Assembly (NCBI GenBank): GCA_963971225.1
Contig: OZ020267.1
Location: 86,231,648 to 86,295,647 of the forward strand
Length of the DNA stretch: 64,000 nt
Reading direction: 5' to 3'
From: Melieria omissa
Lineage: Eukaryota > Arthropoda > Insecta > Diptera > Ulidiidae
Part shown: one piece after another, positions 10,381 to 21,375 of the stretch
Layout of the letters: the number at the start of each line of letters is the position of its first letter
How positions within the stretch are numbered: the stretch's first letter is position 1
Notes under the pieces: model-generated
Database searches by the model: none
What the model was told of the DNA's origin: nothing
What the model saw: only the letters and a program-made list of their open reading frames with translations
Made by a program: the position numbers and the translations under genes

Positions 10381-11787
10381 TCAGGCATGTGCTACAAATC
10401 GTTTTCGTTTCAAATTCGGAACGAAAACGTGATGGAGTGTGCTCAATTTCGTTTTGATTTCGTCAATTTTCGAAAACGAAATCGTTTGAAATGATATGTG
10501 CCAGAAAACCGAAATTCCGTTTTCGTTGCGATTAGAAAACGGCTATTTGCTATTTGCGTTTCAACTTATAAAGAAATTTTGAACGTGAAAAAGTTGAGGG
10601 AGTACTGGCTCACTGACCAACATGAAATTATACAAGCCGATAGTGGGCATAGTTCACAACCTGTTAACCAATAGGGTTACAACTCCATCACTGTTGCACT
10701 GTACTCTTGCAAAAGAGGAGCTGTAAGAAATGGAGTATCCAACCACGTATGATGTACTGGATTTACATCTCCGTGATTAGGCCAATTCTTTTCTATGGAG
10801 CAGTAGTATGGTGGACTGCCCTGGATAAGATGGTTAACCAGAAACTTCTGGACTCAGTCCAAAGATCGGCGGCTTTCATAATAACTTGAGCATTCGATCA
10901 ACACCATCCAGAGGGCTCTACGCCCTGCTCCACTTTCTTCCTGTTGACCTCTTCGGTAAACAAGCTGCAACCCTCTCTGCAGTGAGACTATATACCATCA
11001 AAAGATGGACATGTACTTATTTCGGTTACTACCGAATCCTAGGCTGTTCACCTGACTTACCTGACAACATATACTACTCGCTACCATCATATCTGTTCGA
11101 CTCTAAATTCTCAACCCTCATACCTCATAGACCGGAGTGGGAACAAGACACGGTTTCTATTCAGACGGTCTCAACCACATCGAAAGTAGTTGCGCTTTGC
11201 CTATCCCTACTAAATGACTGGGTACCGGGCCACAAAGACATCAGTGGTAACTGCGCTTATCAGCTTTCCAGACGTGGCACCACCCTCCCGTATTTCAACA
11301 CCACAAAAAATGGCTTCAATAGTCTTCTTGACTTGCAGTAAGACAGACCCTAAACTTGTGGTATCACAACGGGCCTATTCCGTGGCCTAAGTGTGTCTTT
11401 CGGCAAGTTCCATGCCAAGACAGCCACAAAAATTCCAATCTACATTGTTAGCAAAAATGAGAAAATTAGAGAGAGTGAGATTCCGACATGTCCAGTGGGT
11501 TGGAATGGTCTCTCAGAATGCGGCGTTTTACTGTTTCCACTTTTCTTTCTTCTCTCTTTTTCTTCTAAATACGTCAAACTCGCAAAGAAAATGCTCATCA
11601 TGCAAGATATTCAATTTTCTGTTAACGTTTCAAAAAACATTGTATAGACGTCAACAAAAAAATCAGCTTGAATTTTATTTCGAATTTAAGTCAAATCGTT
11701 CGTTTTGTAGCACACCCCCCCAAAAATTCGTACGATTTCAAATTCCGATTTCGATTTGAAATCGTGCGATTTGCAGCACATGCCTGA
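10381..11787. mobile_element. 1.4-kb TIR element inside the right LTR of element A
   Basis: The left end TCAGGCATGTGCTACAAATC and the inverse of the right end (TCAGGCATGTGCTGCAAATC) match with one mismatch. TA flanks both sides. Just inside, both ends carry tracts of GTTTTCGTTTC / GATTTCAAATCG type. No DNA transposase is present. The interior holds a LINE fragment, so this is a non-autonomous element that either captured or was hit by a retrotransposon. Superfamily unassigned (TA target suggests Tc1/mariner-like mobilisation). Confidence 0.7.
10690..11398 (+). pseudogene. Non-LTR retrotransposon RT tail and RNase H fragment (I-like)
   Basis: The first frame has WIYISVIRPILFYGAVVWW, the usual post-RT thumb motif of insect LINEs. 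After an internal deletion the next frame has WVPGHKDISGN and a degraded LSRRGTTL, the RNase H motif of I-clade and relatives. A 3' UTR-like string, TTGTGGTATCACAACGGGCC, follows at 11357-11376. Endonuclease and RT active site are absent. The same 3' string recurs inverted at 30480-30600. Confidence 0.75.
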
Positions 11788-11830
11788 TAAATTTATAAAT
11801 AAAAAAACAAATTTTCTTGTCTATTACTTC

Positions 11831-12280
11831 TATTATTGCAAGAGTTACCAAAATGAAACTAAAGTTACCAAACAGTTTAAAAGTTACCAATTTTGGTAGA
11901 AAGTTACCAATTGTGGCAACCATGGTTCCAATGTTGGAACAAAACAATTGTTATTGATTTTCATTAACTTAAGTATTAAAGTTTATTTTTTTTTTGTGCC
12001 TTAAAAAAAAGCTTTTTTGCAAGCTCTACAAAAACGTCGGCACATGCCAACTTGGGTTTTGAACAACTGACCCAAAAGAATTGCTTGCATGTTGTAAGGT
12101 TCTTTACTTTTTGTGCATTGGCAAAATTTCACCGTGGTTTAGTTCTTTTTATGTCTGTGGTTTTAAGAACCACCCCACAATACCACAATACTCGAAACCA
12201 CTACAACAACAAATTACTTTGTGTTAGTAAGAAACTTTTTCTAAAGACTCTGCTAGGTGGAGGAACTTAAACACTATCTC
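11831..12280. other. AT-rich stretch, nothing recognised
   Basis: Several short repeats of AAGTTACCAA lie at 11840-11920. No coding similarity, TIR or LTR ends could be fixed. Confidence 0.3.
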
Positions 12281-12289
12281 GTTCAAACT

Positions 12290-12625
12290 GCAAAACCCTA
12301 CTAAAGGGCACTGCCTCTAGCAGTTCATGCGCATAGGATGGGTTCGACGGACAGGAAACTTTCAGACAATGCGGGGAACATGTCCTCTGCTTCTTACCCG
12401 CAATCTCAAGATAAGGGTTGGCAATGTTTGGGACATACGACTTGGTCCGACTAGAGGAAGTGGAGCCGCTAGGCCTGAAGCGTGTGTTGAAGTTTGCCAA
12501 AAGCACTCGTTTTGTCACGGATCACTACTACAACTCATAAACGGATCTCCATCTGGCGTCGCTAGGGACCCAATAAGGGTGTATGTGTCGCCATTCGTAG
12601 CCAGCCAGCTATATCTACCTAACTA
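12290..12625 (+). pseudogene. 3' end of a second LINE (ORF2 tail plus 3' UTR)
   Basis: One frame reads GEHVLCFLPAISR, a stop, then LEEVEPLGLKRVLKFAKSTR. This is the arrangement of the Cys/His-containing C-terminus after RNase H in I/LOA-like LINEs. The following text (CGTCGCTAGGGACC ... GTGTATGTGTC ... CTACCTAACTAG) has the look of the 3' UTR of the same kind of element. Strongly degraded, so clade placement is tentative. Confidence 0.5.
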
Positions 12626-12835
12626 GTTAGAAGGAACGGAAGTATTTATTGTCTCTGGTGGTAATTATACGACTTTATGTGAGAAATACAAACTGTGTAA
12701 ATATCCACAATTAAAATTTTACTAATTCGAGTTTGCTCTATGCCACTCATTCCGTTGCGAACATATCTTAATAGTGACTATTGAAGACTATTGCCTTTGA
12801 TATGACCACACACAAATTAGTACTTCGATCGACTA

Positions 12836-13805
12836 CAGTATTGTGCAAAACCTAAGCAACTTTTGTATTACTCATGAATAACACTCCATATTTGCCAATA
12901 GTTCAAATCGAAGTGGGAATAATTTTATATTTATGTAATGCTCAGAATGTAATTACAACAAATATATAAAAAACCAAACATATCAATTCACAAACCGTGA
13001 AAACATTTACGAAAACGAAACAAACTCCAAAATTAGCTGTGCAAAACCTAAGCAACTTTATACTAGTATTTGGTGTAATACCCTTTGCTTTGTATGAATG
13101 CAGCACATCTTTTAGGCATTGACTTAATTAGGTTTAAAATTGTGGTTTCACGTATTTTTCCCCCATTCTTCTTTTAACTTAAAAAACAATTCGCCCCTAT
13201 TACGAAAGCGTGTTCCACCCAGACGCTTCTTAAGAATGCCGAACAAATTTTCGATGGGATTCAAGTCCGGTGATTGGGCCGGCCAATCAAGGACTGTAAT
13301 CCCATTTGAACTGAGCCACTCTTTTACCAACTTCGATGTGTGTTTCGGATCTTTGTCGTGTTGAAACACCCATCGAAGTGGCATATTGTCTTCAGCATAG
13401 GGCAGCATCTGGTTTTCTAAAATATCCTTATAGACAAAGCGATCCATTTTTGTCGAAATTTCGTGTACAGGGCCAAGACCAAAACCAGAGAAGCATGTCC
13501 AAATCATAACACTCCCACCACCATGCTTTAGTTCCTTTGCAGTAACGTTATGATAACCGTAATTCTAAAACAGTAGCTGAAGCTAACAGAGTTGGTTACG
13601 TTTTGCACAGCGAATTTAGGTATATATTTAAATTTCGTTGATTTTTTTCGCGTTAGTGAGGTTATATGTATTGCTTTGTAAATATTTGTTGTAATTACAT
13701 TCTAAGCTTTAAAAAAATACCCCATTTTTTCGAATTTATCTCAACTATTTGAAAATATTTTGTTCATAAGGAATGAAAAAGTTGCTTAGGTTTTGCACAA
13801 TACTG
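12836..13805 (-). mobile_element. Tc1-like transposon with IR/DR ends, internally deleted
   Basis: The outer ends CAGTATTGTGCAAAACCTAA (12836 and inverted to 13805) are flanked by TA. A second copy of GTGCAAAACCTAAGCAAC lies ~200 bp inside the left end (13040-13057), with a decayed partner inside the right end (about 13600-13616). That is the IR/DR arrangement of some Tc1-like elements, with terminal arms of about 220-230 bp. Total 970 bp against ~1.6 kb for intact relatives. Confidence 0.85.
13140..13560 (-). pseudogene. Tc1-like transposase C-terminal part
   Basis: On the - strand a GGGSVMIWTCFSGFG motif is followed by WVFQHDKDPKHTSK (second catalytic Asp) and VLDWPAQSPDLNPIENLF (Glu of the DD34E triad). 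The coding continues upstream of the visible ATG at 13507 to about 13560, so the ATG is internal. The DNA-binding domain and first Asp are deleted. The remaining frame is open, so the loss was by internal deletion, the usual way non-autonomous copies arise. Confidence 0.86.
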
Positions 13806-13807
13806 TA

Positions 13808-15020
13808 TATTATGAAATCTCAACTCATTTGCTTTAGAGAAGTTGTTTTTAATAAGTTTTGTTTCCAAAAGTTGTCTGCTGTAGTAATCCTGGCACTTGT
13901 GACAAATATACCAGCCAAAAATTATCTTAGTTTTACAACTGCGTGTTCTCTCATCTTGTAATCCAAAGAGAGGGATGTTCGACTAATCAGACCACAATAT
14001 TCGATACGCAAATTTTTATGGATTTATTTTACTCCACCAACCACACCTTTCGCAAGGGATCTGAAACTGGACGCAAATTCAAGTAGTGCTTTTGTTGAGA
14101 TTGTGTCAAGCTGAAAACTCGGTAAAGCTGAACTTTCTATTTCTGCCACTGCATTGAGTAGGCAATACACGTAGTTGTATTGCTATATTACGTATTTTTT
14201 AAATACGTTCTAATACATACATATACAATTTGACAGATATCCTTGTCATAGGCAGCAAGAATAAAGTTTTGTCGCAGATTTCTTTTCTTAGGACATCATG
14301 CAAGCTACAATACTGCAAACAATAACATTCATACTGAACAAAATGTTCTTGCGTTTATACTTACTGAACTCGATGATATATGTATACTTCTGCACGATAA
14401 GCACGTAATTGAGTCTAGTTTCCCAGTTTCAATCTGATGTCTAGTCTAATTTACCAACTGTTCCTGGAGAGCCCAAGCAAATAGATATGACGCTGGGTGC
14501 ATAAACATTCGGAGATGCACTGCTGACCACACTGGGAATATCGCAATCTTTAATTTTTTGTGCCGGCCTTACTGGATCCAACTTTCTTTGGCTGTCTTGG
14601 CTGCGCAAATATGGCCGCAACACAAAAATCGCGAAAACTGTTCTCAGGTCAACTCAATGTATTCTTACAGAGAAAGTAGTTTACTACGGCGAATGAAAAC
14701 CCTTGCGCGAACGCTTCTATTACGTCTAAAAGGTGCTCACATATACTATTTGACAAACGAACCGTACCAACACAGTAAAAAAGAAAAATTAAACATTGAC
14801 AATATCCAACTGGTTCTTTTTTGACGCAAAGTCAGCAAGCTTCCAAATTATAAGTTATTCGCTTTCCAGGAATGAACATTGGAAAACGGGCCATAAATAG
14901 CAAAACAGACGTTAAGTAGGTGCGCATTTTTCATGCCGAGTTTAAAATGGTGCGCTATTTTTATATGAGTTTCTTAAAACACAGGGTAATTGTCCAATGC
15001 AACAATTTTAAAGTAAACTT
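13808..15020. other. AT-rich DNA, no gene recognised
   Basis: Short frames on both strands have no motif I can support. No terminal repeats found. Confidence 0.3.
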
Positions 15021-15189
15021 AAGGTACGATTATACGATGCGTGCAATGCACAAATTTTTCCTTATATTGAACAAATATCATTCGTGCACTGTGTAATATA
15101 ATGACGAATGTTGACAAATTTTAAGAGCGTGCGCATTCGTCTGGAATAAAAATTCGTACATTGTACGCACCGTATAATCGCCCCCTTTG
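15021..15189. mobile_element. Small MITE with ~35-bp inverted ends
   Basis: The left arm (GGTACGATTATACGATGCGT, from 15023) and the inverse of the right arm (GGGGGCGATTATACGGTGCG, ending near 15185) agree over about 35 bp with few mismatches, and both run into AATTTTT. The ~95-bp centre is AT-rich. The target duplication is unclear. Family unassigned. Confidence 0.6.
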
Positions 15190-15822
15190 TGTCATATAAT
15201 CACTTCTACAATAGTTTCAAAAATTCATAATGTGCACGAATAAAATTTTCAAGTCGTTCAAGGCTTTCAAGAACGAATTTTATATCATTGTGAAATTTTA
15301 AAATAATTTGCTTTACTTGTTCAAATCCAACATTGGGGATCAGGACTGTTGACATATACTTTTTCATTTTACGTTAAAAATTCAAGCTTACTTTTAAACT
15401 TGGACCTCTGATTTGTGCTCAGCGGCTTAAAATACATTGAAATTAACTGGTAAAGCCCAGCAGAGATTCAACATTTTAGTGGTTGGCTAATATAAAGTCG
15501 AAAACCTCAACCCAAAATCTAGTGTGATTCATGATTGTATATGAAAATTCCTCGAATTCTTGCCGAATTTGCTTTACGTTTTGGGAAATATTTCCCCTAT
15601 TTGCTAAAAATACATGCGGCACTTCGATGGAACGACCAGGTAAGGCTTTCGTGGTGGCAAATTCAATTTATCATTTTAAAGCGAATTTTCAAATATGCAT
15701 GCATTAAAAACGTCGCCATCAGATGATCGCCCATTGCATCCAACATCAACGTATATGAATTTATATTCCGCGTCTCATAAGCCATAAGCACAATGGAAAG
15801 CCTGCCTTTATAATTTAGTATA
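15190..15822. other. AT-rich DNA, nothing recognised
   Basis: No coding motif, repeat pair or RNA gene seen between the MITE and the LTR at 15823. Confidence 0.3.
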
Positions 15823-16207
15823 AGTTAAAATTTAATAAAACACAGAAGTTACTTTCCACTATGTGGAATTTATAAAAAATCTCTTCTTTTATTCTGCCGA
15901 AGTGCAACCGGTAGGTTTTTCAGTCAAATTACGACTAACTAAATTTAATCCAACTGCCCCAGTCTTGCTGCTGTCACCATCGCCGTCGCTGCTGCCATAT
16001 GCGCTGAAGTCAGTGGCCGCACGTGCATCCGCTCGACGTTCCATAGCGCTGATATAGCATTATTTGCCATGGTTGGTTATTCACCACCACTGTCATGGTG
16101 GTATTGTCCGCGCTGTTATTCGAGAATTCCTGCCACGGTCGTTCGTTGTGTTGTGAGATGCGGGATGTACGGGGTGTTCGAGGTGTGGATATGCTTACGT
16201 GCTAACT
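15823..16207 (-). repeat. 3' LTR of element C
   Basis: On the - strand it begins AGTTAGCACGTAAG and ends AATTTTAACT, the AGTTA..TAACT ends usual in gypsy-type errantiviruses. It is preceded by a polypurine tract AAGAGGGGGGT (16208-16218). An AATAAAAG poly(A) signal lies at about 15888. About 280 bp match the partial LTR at 29340-29622. Length about 385 bp. Confidence 0.85.
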
Positions 16208-16612
16208 ACCCCCCTCTTAATGAGGAACCGTCCACGGCTTCTGTTAACACCTTTTTCAGTGCTGCTAGGCCATTACTGCGTTCCCTCCTAAGCATAACAA
16301 GTAGCCCTACTACAATTGCAGCAAGTATCCCAATTAGGAGGATGGAGGTTCCCAATGACTGTGAAAAACGAGTTTGGACCAGGTCTCTTAAGTTCGCGAT
16401 ATGTGCCAAGTTTTTAATATGGAGGTTGTTAAAATATGGAAGAGAAAACCATGGGACATGTTCAGTGAGGTTAACTATCTGTGCTGGCGGGGCTTCAGGG
16501 TGTAGACGGCCAGTAGTCTTCCAGTTTGTAAAGGTAGTGCCGTTGATGGTAGCGTTTCTTTCGAAGGCGACCAAAAATGTGCCACAAACTATGGTCGTCG
16601 AATTGTTTCCAT
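16208..16612 (-). pseudogene. env: Element C envelope protein, C-terminal part
   Basis: The - strand frame shows several N-glycosylation sites (NST, NAT, NGT) and a membrane-proximal LPYFNNLHIKNLAHI stretch. A strongly hydrophobic segment (SILLIGILAAIVVGLLVML, about 16290-16350), the expected single transmembrane anchor, and a short basic cytoplasmic tail end the frame at the polypurine tract, as in gypsy env. The open frame runs on to 16697, but beyond ~16612 that is the wrong strand of element B's RNase H. So its first ~29 residues are a junction artefact. Confidence 0.8.
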
Positions 16613-18226
16613 CGCGAACTTCATCTCCGAAGACGTCATGTTGGCGTATCGTGATTTCAGAAAGGCTTTTGACCTCACGACTGATACCTCTTCGCACACT
16701 TTAGGCGCTGCTTTGCCACAAACGATCGAGAGCTCCTGGCCATCGTTTGGGCCCTGAAGAGCCTGACACATTATTTATACGGTGTAAGTGATTTAAACAT
16801 TTACACCGACCACCAACCCCTAACCTTTGCGGTGTCAGACCGTAACCCCAATCCAAAAATTAAAAGGTGGAAGGCTTTTATTTAAGGATATAATGCCAAG
16901 CTCCACTACAAACCAGGCAAGGATAACTTGGTGGCAGATGCTCTGTCACGCCAGTTTATAAATTCTTTAGACACCGAACCCAAATCAGATGCTGCCACTA
17001 TTCACAGCGAAGAATCACTAACTTACACAATAGAAACTGTTTCAAAACCTGTAAACGTGTATAGGAATCAACTTATTCTAGAATCAGGTCAACATTCGAT
17101 GAAGAGGACGTTCGGGATTTTCGGAAACAAGCTCCGTCATTTCCTTACCTTTCATGATAAGGAGACACTGTTTAAAATGCTAGGCGAAGCTGTGAAGCCT
17201 GATGCAGCCAATGGAACTCATTACGACCTTCCTCTGCTGGCACAGATCCAGCACCAACTAGTGAACCTGTTCCCGAATACCACTTTCCGTCACACAATAA
17301 AATTCGTGACAGACGTATTTGATCCCAACGAACAATTGGAGATCATAAACCAGGAGCATAATAGAGCTCATCGCGCTTCTCAAGAAAATGTTAAGCAAAT
17401 ACTGAATGATTATTTTTTCCCACGAATGAAAAAGAAAGCCAAGGAATTAACAGGAAACTGCAGAGTCTGTGCAAGAGCAAAATATGACAGGCACCCAACA
17501 AAACACCCTATCGAGAAAACACCTGTGCAAAACATTCCCAGGGGAAATCCTTCATGCCGATATATTCTCGACTAATGCGACTTACTTCCTGACTTGCGTT
17601 GATAAGTTATCGAAATACGCAGTCGTCCAGCCGCTAGCTTCTCGTACCATAATTGACGTGAAACCATGCCTCTTGCAACTAGTTAACCTTTTCTCAGGAA
17701 CGAAGACCATCTTTTGCGATAACGAGAAATCGCTAAATTCCAGTACTATCCGATCTTGCTTAAAAAAACACTTCAACAATGAAATAGTAAACGCCCCTCC
17801 CTTACATAGCACATCAAACGGACAGGTGGAAAGATTTCACAGTACAATGAGCGAAATAGCTAGGTGTGTAAAGTTGGAGAGAGAAATTGAGGACACGACT
17901 GACCTCATATTACTGGCGACGATCGAATATAATAAGACCATTCACTCCGTTACCAACAAGAGACCCATAGACGTGTTCCACTCGTGCCCAAAAGCAATTG
18001 CAGAAGCTCAAAATGGGGTAAGGCGGGCCCAAGAAACCACCATTAGAAATCAAAACAAAGATAGGTCCGCAAGGAGCCTTGCTATAGGGGAAAGGGTGCT
18101 CATTAAGTCAAATCGCCGTTTGGGCAACAAGCTAACCCTTTATATGTTGAAGGGGTGATCCAAGAGGATTTGGGCTCTACAGTTAAAATAAACGGAAGAA
18201 TAGTCCACAAGGATAATCTTCGCTAA
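16613..18226 (+). pseudogene. pol: Element B pol: RNase H and integrase
   Basis: The + strand starts abruptly in the RT-RNase H linker (SEDVMLAYRDF), then AFDLTTDTSSHTLGAAL. A deletion near 16720 removes part of RNase H before DRELLAIVWALKSL, YTDHQPLTF and GKDNLVADALSR. A TAA interrupts near 16883. Integrase follows: HHCC zinc domain (EHNRAHRAS, CRVCARAKYDRH), core Asp in EILHADIF, second Asp in IFCDNEKSLN, Glu in STSNGQVERFHSTMSE. Frameshifts occur near 17545 and 18150, and pol ends at 18226. There is no RT, protease or gag. Truncated at the junction with element C. Confidence 0.87.
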
Positions 18227-18231
18227 ACATA

Positions 18232-19550
18232 GTGCTACTGTTATATTTTAATTTTTACTATTATTTACCTCTTTCTTTATTCCTCCTTCATTTTTATTCT
18301 GCCTTCAGACTATTAGCATTCGGGCTTTGCACGACATTGCTTCCAGCGGACTGTAAAATCATGGACTTTTCACACTCGGACTACTTACCGATTACCGACG
18401 GCGACATAGTTATGTGGGATTCATATGGTTATATCAGGCACATAACCAACCTGACGGCGTACGCGGAACTAACAGACGAAACCCGCCTAGCGCTGAAACT
18501 ATTCCCACAGAGCCATATGACGAAACTCATGACGGCTGACTTGGAACAAATCAGCAAACTTCTTCGTACAATAACCGGCCCACCACGACACCCGCGTAGC
18601 CTCAATATCTCGGGAACTGCTCTCAAGGTCATAGCGGGCACGCCCGATTTTGACGACTTCTTAAAAGTAACAATAGAAATGGATAAGCTTAAGGACAGTA
18701 ACAACCAGCAGGTAACAATAAACTCACAACTACAGGAACAGATCACCGAACTTACTGATGCGGTGAATAAAGTTCTCAAAGTAAAGAAATCGGAGCAAAT
18801 CGATACCGGACACCTTTACGAAGTCCTTATGGCCAGAAATAGGGCCATTATCACAGACCTAGATAACATAATTTTATCAATCGCCCTGGCGCAGTTGGGG
18901 CTATTAAACCCAATCATTTTGGATAACAATGAAATTAAATCACTTTTTGAAAACGAGCTAAGTTGTAAAAAGATGACTATCCTCCCTGTGGCACACAACA
19001 ACAAAATGCTATCCCTTCGCGACAACACTATAGCGGTTTGCGGAAAAGACATCTAACCGCTAGACAGCTGTTTGGGAACGACTATGCAGCTCTGCAGGAA
19101 ATAAAACACTACAACTTGCGCTCAGCAGCTGGTGTCCAGTATCGTTGCACATTGCAGAACAGCATTTGGCGAACTAGATCCAGTACAAGAGATTGATGAC
19201 GGCCTGGTCGTTATAAACGATCATGCAGCAACGCTAACGCTAGACAACGAGACTACATCGCTTGGAAGAGGTACTTACTTACCTAATCACTTTTTCGGGC
19301 GAGGCTAGCGTGAACGAGACAGTCTTCACTAATCGCAACTCACTACGCGCGAGAGCAGCGGAGATTCCTTGGGCCACCAAAATAAAAGTAACAGGTCATG
19401 ACGCAATAATGAGTTTACCTTACCTACGACATCATGCTCTAAGAAACCGTCAACTAGTGAACGACCTTAGCGTTGATCTAAAAACCGGGCTGACCGTGAC
19501 ATCATCGATTCTAGTAGCGTCGGCCATCATCAGCGTTTCGCTGCTTCTAT
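18232..19550 (+). pseudogene. env: Element B envelope protein, frameshifted
   Basis: It opens within 10 bp of the pol stop, as in errantiviruses where env is made from a spliced mRNA. A hydrophobic leader (18235-18345) precedes an ATG at 18361. An R-x-x-R site near 18586-18597, followed by a glycine/alanine-bearing segment, marks the surface/transmembrane boundary expected in this F-like env family. A heptad-type region and an ARNRAIITDLDNIILSIA helix follow. The frame ends at 19056. Related coding resumes after frameshifts (to 19550) with a TVTSSILVASAIISVSLLL membrane anchor. The tandem unit boundary (19412) lies inside this gene. Confidence 0.82.
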
Positions 19551-19648
19551 AGTCTTCATTGTAAAGCGAAAACGGAAAGCGGCAATGTCAAGGGCGGTAA
19601 AAAACATCATCCAAGCAACAAGCGAGAGGTCCGAGGACGTCCCTCACT

Positions 19649-19660
19649 TAGGAGGGGAGG
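19649..19660 (+). other. Polypurine tract of element B
   Basis: TAGGAGGGGAGG lies directly before the LTR start AGTTAGCG at 19661. It is the plus-strand priming site expected at the 3' LTR. Confidence 0.7.
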
Positions 19661-19931
19661 AGTTAGCGTAAACAAAGTGCTGAGTTGCAGTTCATATCCA
19701 CTGCTGTGGGTTAGCGGATACACTGCAGACGCTACGTTAGCAATTTTGCAGTTTACGGGTTTAAGCGCTACCCAGCGTGGGAATCTGCTGACTCAGGCCA
19801 CGCGCGAGCCAACTGCAACTCTCGGCTTTTTAGCTTTTAGTTTAGTTTTAAGTCGGAACTCACTCAAGAAAGGCGCAGCCAAATTGCTCGCCGCAAAAAA
19901 GTAAAAATCAACCAAATACCAGCACATCTTA
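19661..19931 (+). repeat. Partial 3' LTR of element B
   Basis: It starts AGTTAGCGTAAAC after the polypurine tract and runs for ~270 bp until element C env sequence (opposite strand) begins at about 19932. No polyadenylation signal or right end is present. It is a different LTR family from element C. Confidence 0.65.
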
Positions 19932-19936
19932 TTAAT

Positions 19937-20205
19937 TTACATACAGTTATTATCTTGCAAAATTTTGAGTTTGGAAATACTTAATATGCTATTTATATTA
20001 ACGTTGGCGGAGTGCTCAGCAGCTATTATCCTCTCAGTTTCCTTATTTGCGAGGATAATTGGGTTAATTATATTTGCTTTCCCTAGAGTTACTGTATAAA
20101 TAATATTTTCGATGTCTGTCAGCATTGCTCTATTCCTGGCGGCGAGCAGTTCGAACATGTTAGCCGCGCTCACGTCCCTTTCCTTTGTCTCGTCAAGCAA
20201 GTTGT
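19937..20205 (-). pseudogene. env: Element C envelope, N-side fragment fused to integrase (unit 1)
   Basis: The - strand frame has NMFELLAARNRAMLTDIENI followed by NPIILANKETERI, the counterpart of ARNRAIITDLDNI / NPIILDNNEI in element B env. It joins integrase directly at 20206, so the integrase C-terminus, pol end and env start are deleted (about 1 kb in a normal element). It stops where element B's LTR piece begins. Confidence 0.8.
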
Positions 20206-20970
20206 TTAGTCTTTTTCCTGTGCCTTGCTGATTCTGGTTTTAATTTCCTCTTTAAGGGCATTTGGAATAGACTGAATTATGTCTATGGGCTTTTGTCCCG
20301 TGACGGAATGGACCGATCGGTTATATTTGGACGTGGCAAGCAAGATTAAATCTGAGGTGGCATTTAGCCCTTGGGTCATCTTAACGCATCGAGCGATTTC
20401 TGATAGAGTACTGTGAAATTGCTCGACTTGGCCGTTAGTGGTACTATGGTGCGGAGGTGTTGTGAATATATCTATTGCAAAGTGATGCCTCAATAAGGAC
20501 TTCACTGTTTGAGAGTTTAGGGATTTTTCAAGTCGCAAACTACGGTTGTTGTATACTTGAAAGAGTTAAGGATTTGTTGGATGGGTTCTTTTATGTCAAC
20601 TATTGACCTCGAATTTATGGGGGAGACAATAGCAAACTTAGAAAATTTGTCCACACACGTCAGGAAGTGCTTTTTGTCCGTCGAGTAGATGTCAATATGT
20701 AAGATTTCACCGGGGTATTGAGGAATTGGGGAGCTACCTACTGTTGTTTTGGGAGGGTGGCGCTGATACTTGGCTTCACGGCAGACCGTACAGGTTGAAA
20801 CCAATTCTTTCAATCTCTTCTGCATGGTGGGGGAAAAATACTCGCGCGCAGAACGGTGAGCCCTGTTGTGTCTTAGTTCCAGAATTTCCCTTTGATAGCT
20901 TTCATTAAAGACATCCATTACTTGTCTTGAAGCAGAGTCTATACTAGTCTTGAAACTTCGCTCAAACGGC
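20206..20970 (-). pseudogene. pol: Element C integrase (unit 1)
   Basis: The HHCC zinc domain is seen as ELRHNRAHRS and CTVCREAKYQRH. The core follows, with Asp in GEILHIDIYSTDKKHFL, second Asp in TVVCD, and Glu in TTNGQVEQFHSTLSE. A frameshift at ~20530 separates the second Asp from the rest. Coding can be followed upstream of the apparent start to about 20970, where similarity ends. Closely similar in layout to element B integrase but clearly a different lineage. Confidence 0.87.
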
Positions 20971-21125
20971 TAATCTGTCAAAAAATTTTGAACATATGGT
21001 TATCTTTGCGCATTTAGATAATAAAAGTGGGAGAGCAGCCAAAGCAGCTGTTCGCTATTTGCCCGCTGAAATAAATTTTTCGTACAACTGATTTTCACTA
21101 AAAAGGATTAGTAAATACAATTTTC
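20971..21125. other. Short unassigned spacer
   Basis: AT-rich sequence between the end of integrase similarity and the GGCTTAAGTGCAG end of a long-TIR element. Present in all four units. Confidence 0.3.
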
Positions 21126-21375
21126 GGCTTAAGTGCAGAATAGCGTACCCTCGTGAAAAAAATTAATAAGTATGCTTATACAAAGAAGTTTGGCTCCTGA
21201 GTCTAACAAACTCAAAATTTTGCTGGGGAAACGCTTACCAAAGCCGTGGAACGGGGTCAGAGTTCAAAACTTTTATCAAAATAACTCATTCAATTTTCAA
21301 TCGATTTATACGACATGAGTATCAAACGAAAGGTCTTTTTCATATCTTTATTGATGTACCACATTATATAATTTA

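Larger units (their letters stand above)
2190..11830 (+). mobile_element. Element A: gypsy-order LTR retrotransposon (CsRn1-like), multiply interrupted
   Basis: Two copies of a sequence starting TGTGGC(G/T)CGCTGTAACTAG lie at 2190 and 10212 and enclose gag, aspartic protease, RT/RNase H and integrase pieces in the normal Ty3/gypsy order on the + strand. There is no env. The primer site after the left LTR resembles a tRNA-Trp site, which with the gag type points to the CsRn1 group (inference). The element is broken by a Transib insertion (3009-6524), a foreign block holding a mariner (7325-8620), an internal integrase deletion near 9510-9542, and a TIR element in the right LTR (10381-11787). 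Confidence 0.8.

Noticed and set aside
14441..14824. Short frames on both strands that might be a single-copy gene
   Set aside because: 60-88 residues, no motif, no splice-like structure or neighbour to support them.
16613..16697. N-terminal end of a 163-residue env frame on the - strand
   Set aside because: This stretch reads on the + strand as element B RT/RNase H, so the frame crosses the element junction by chance.
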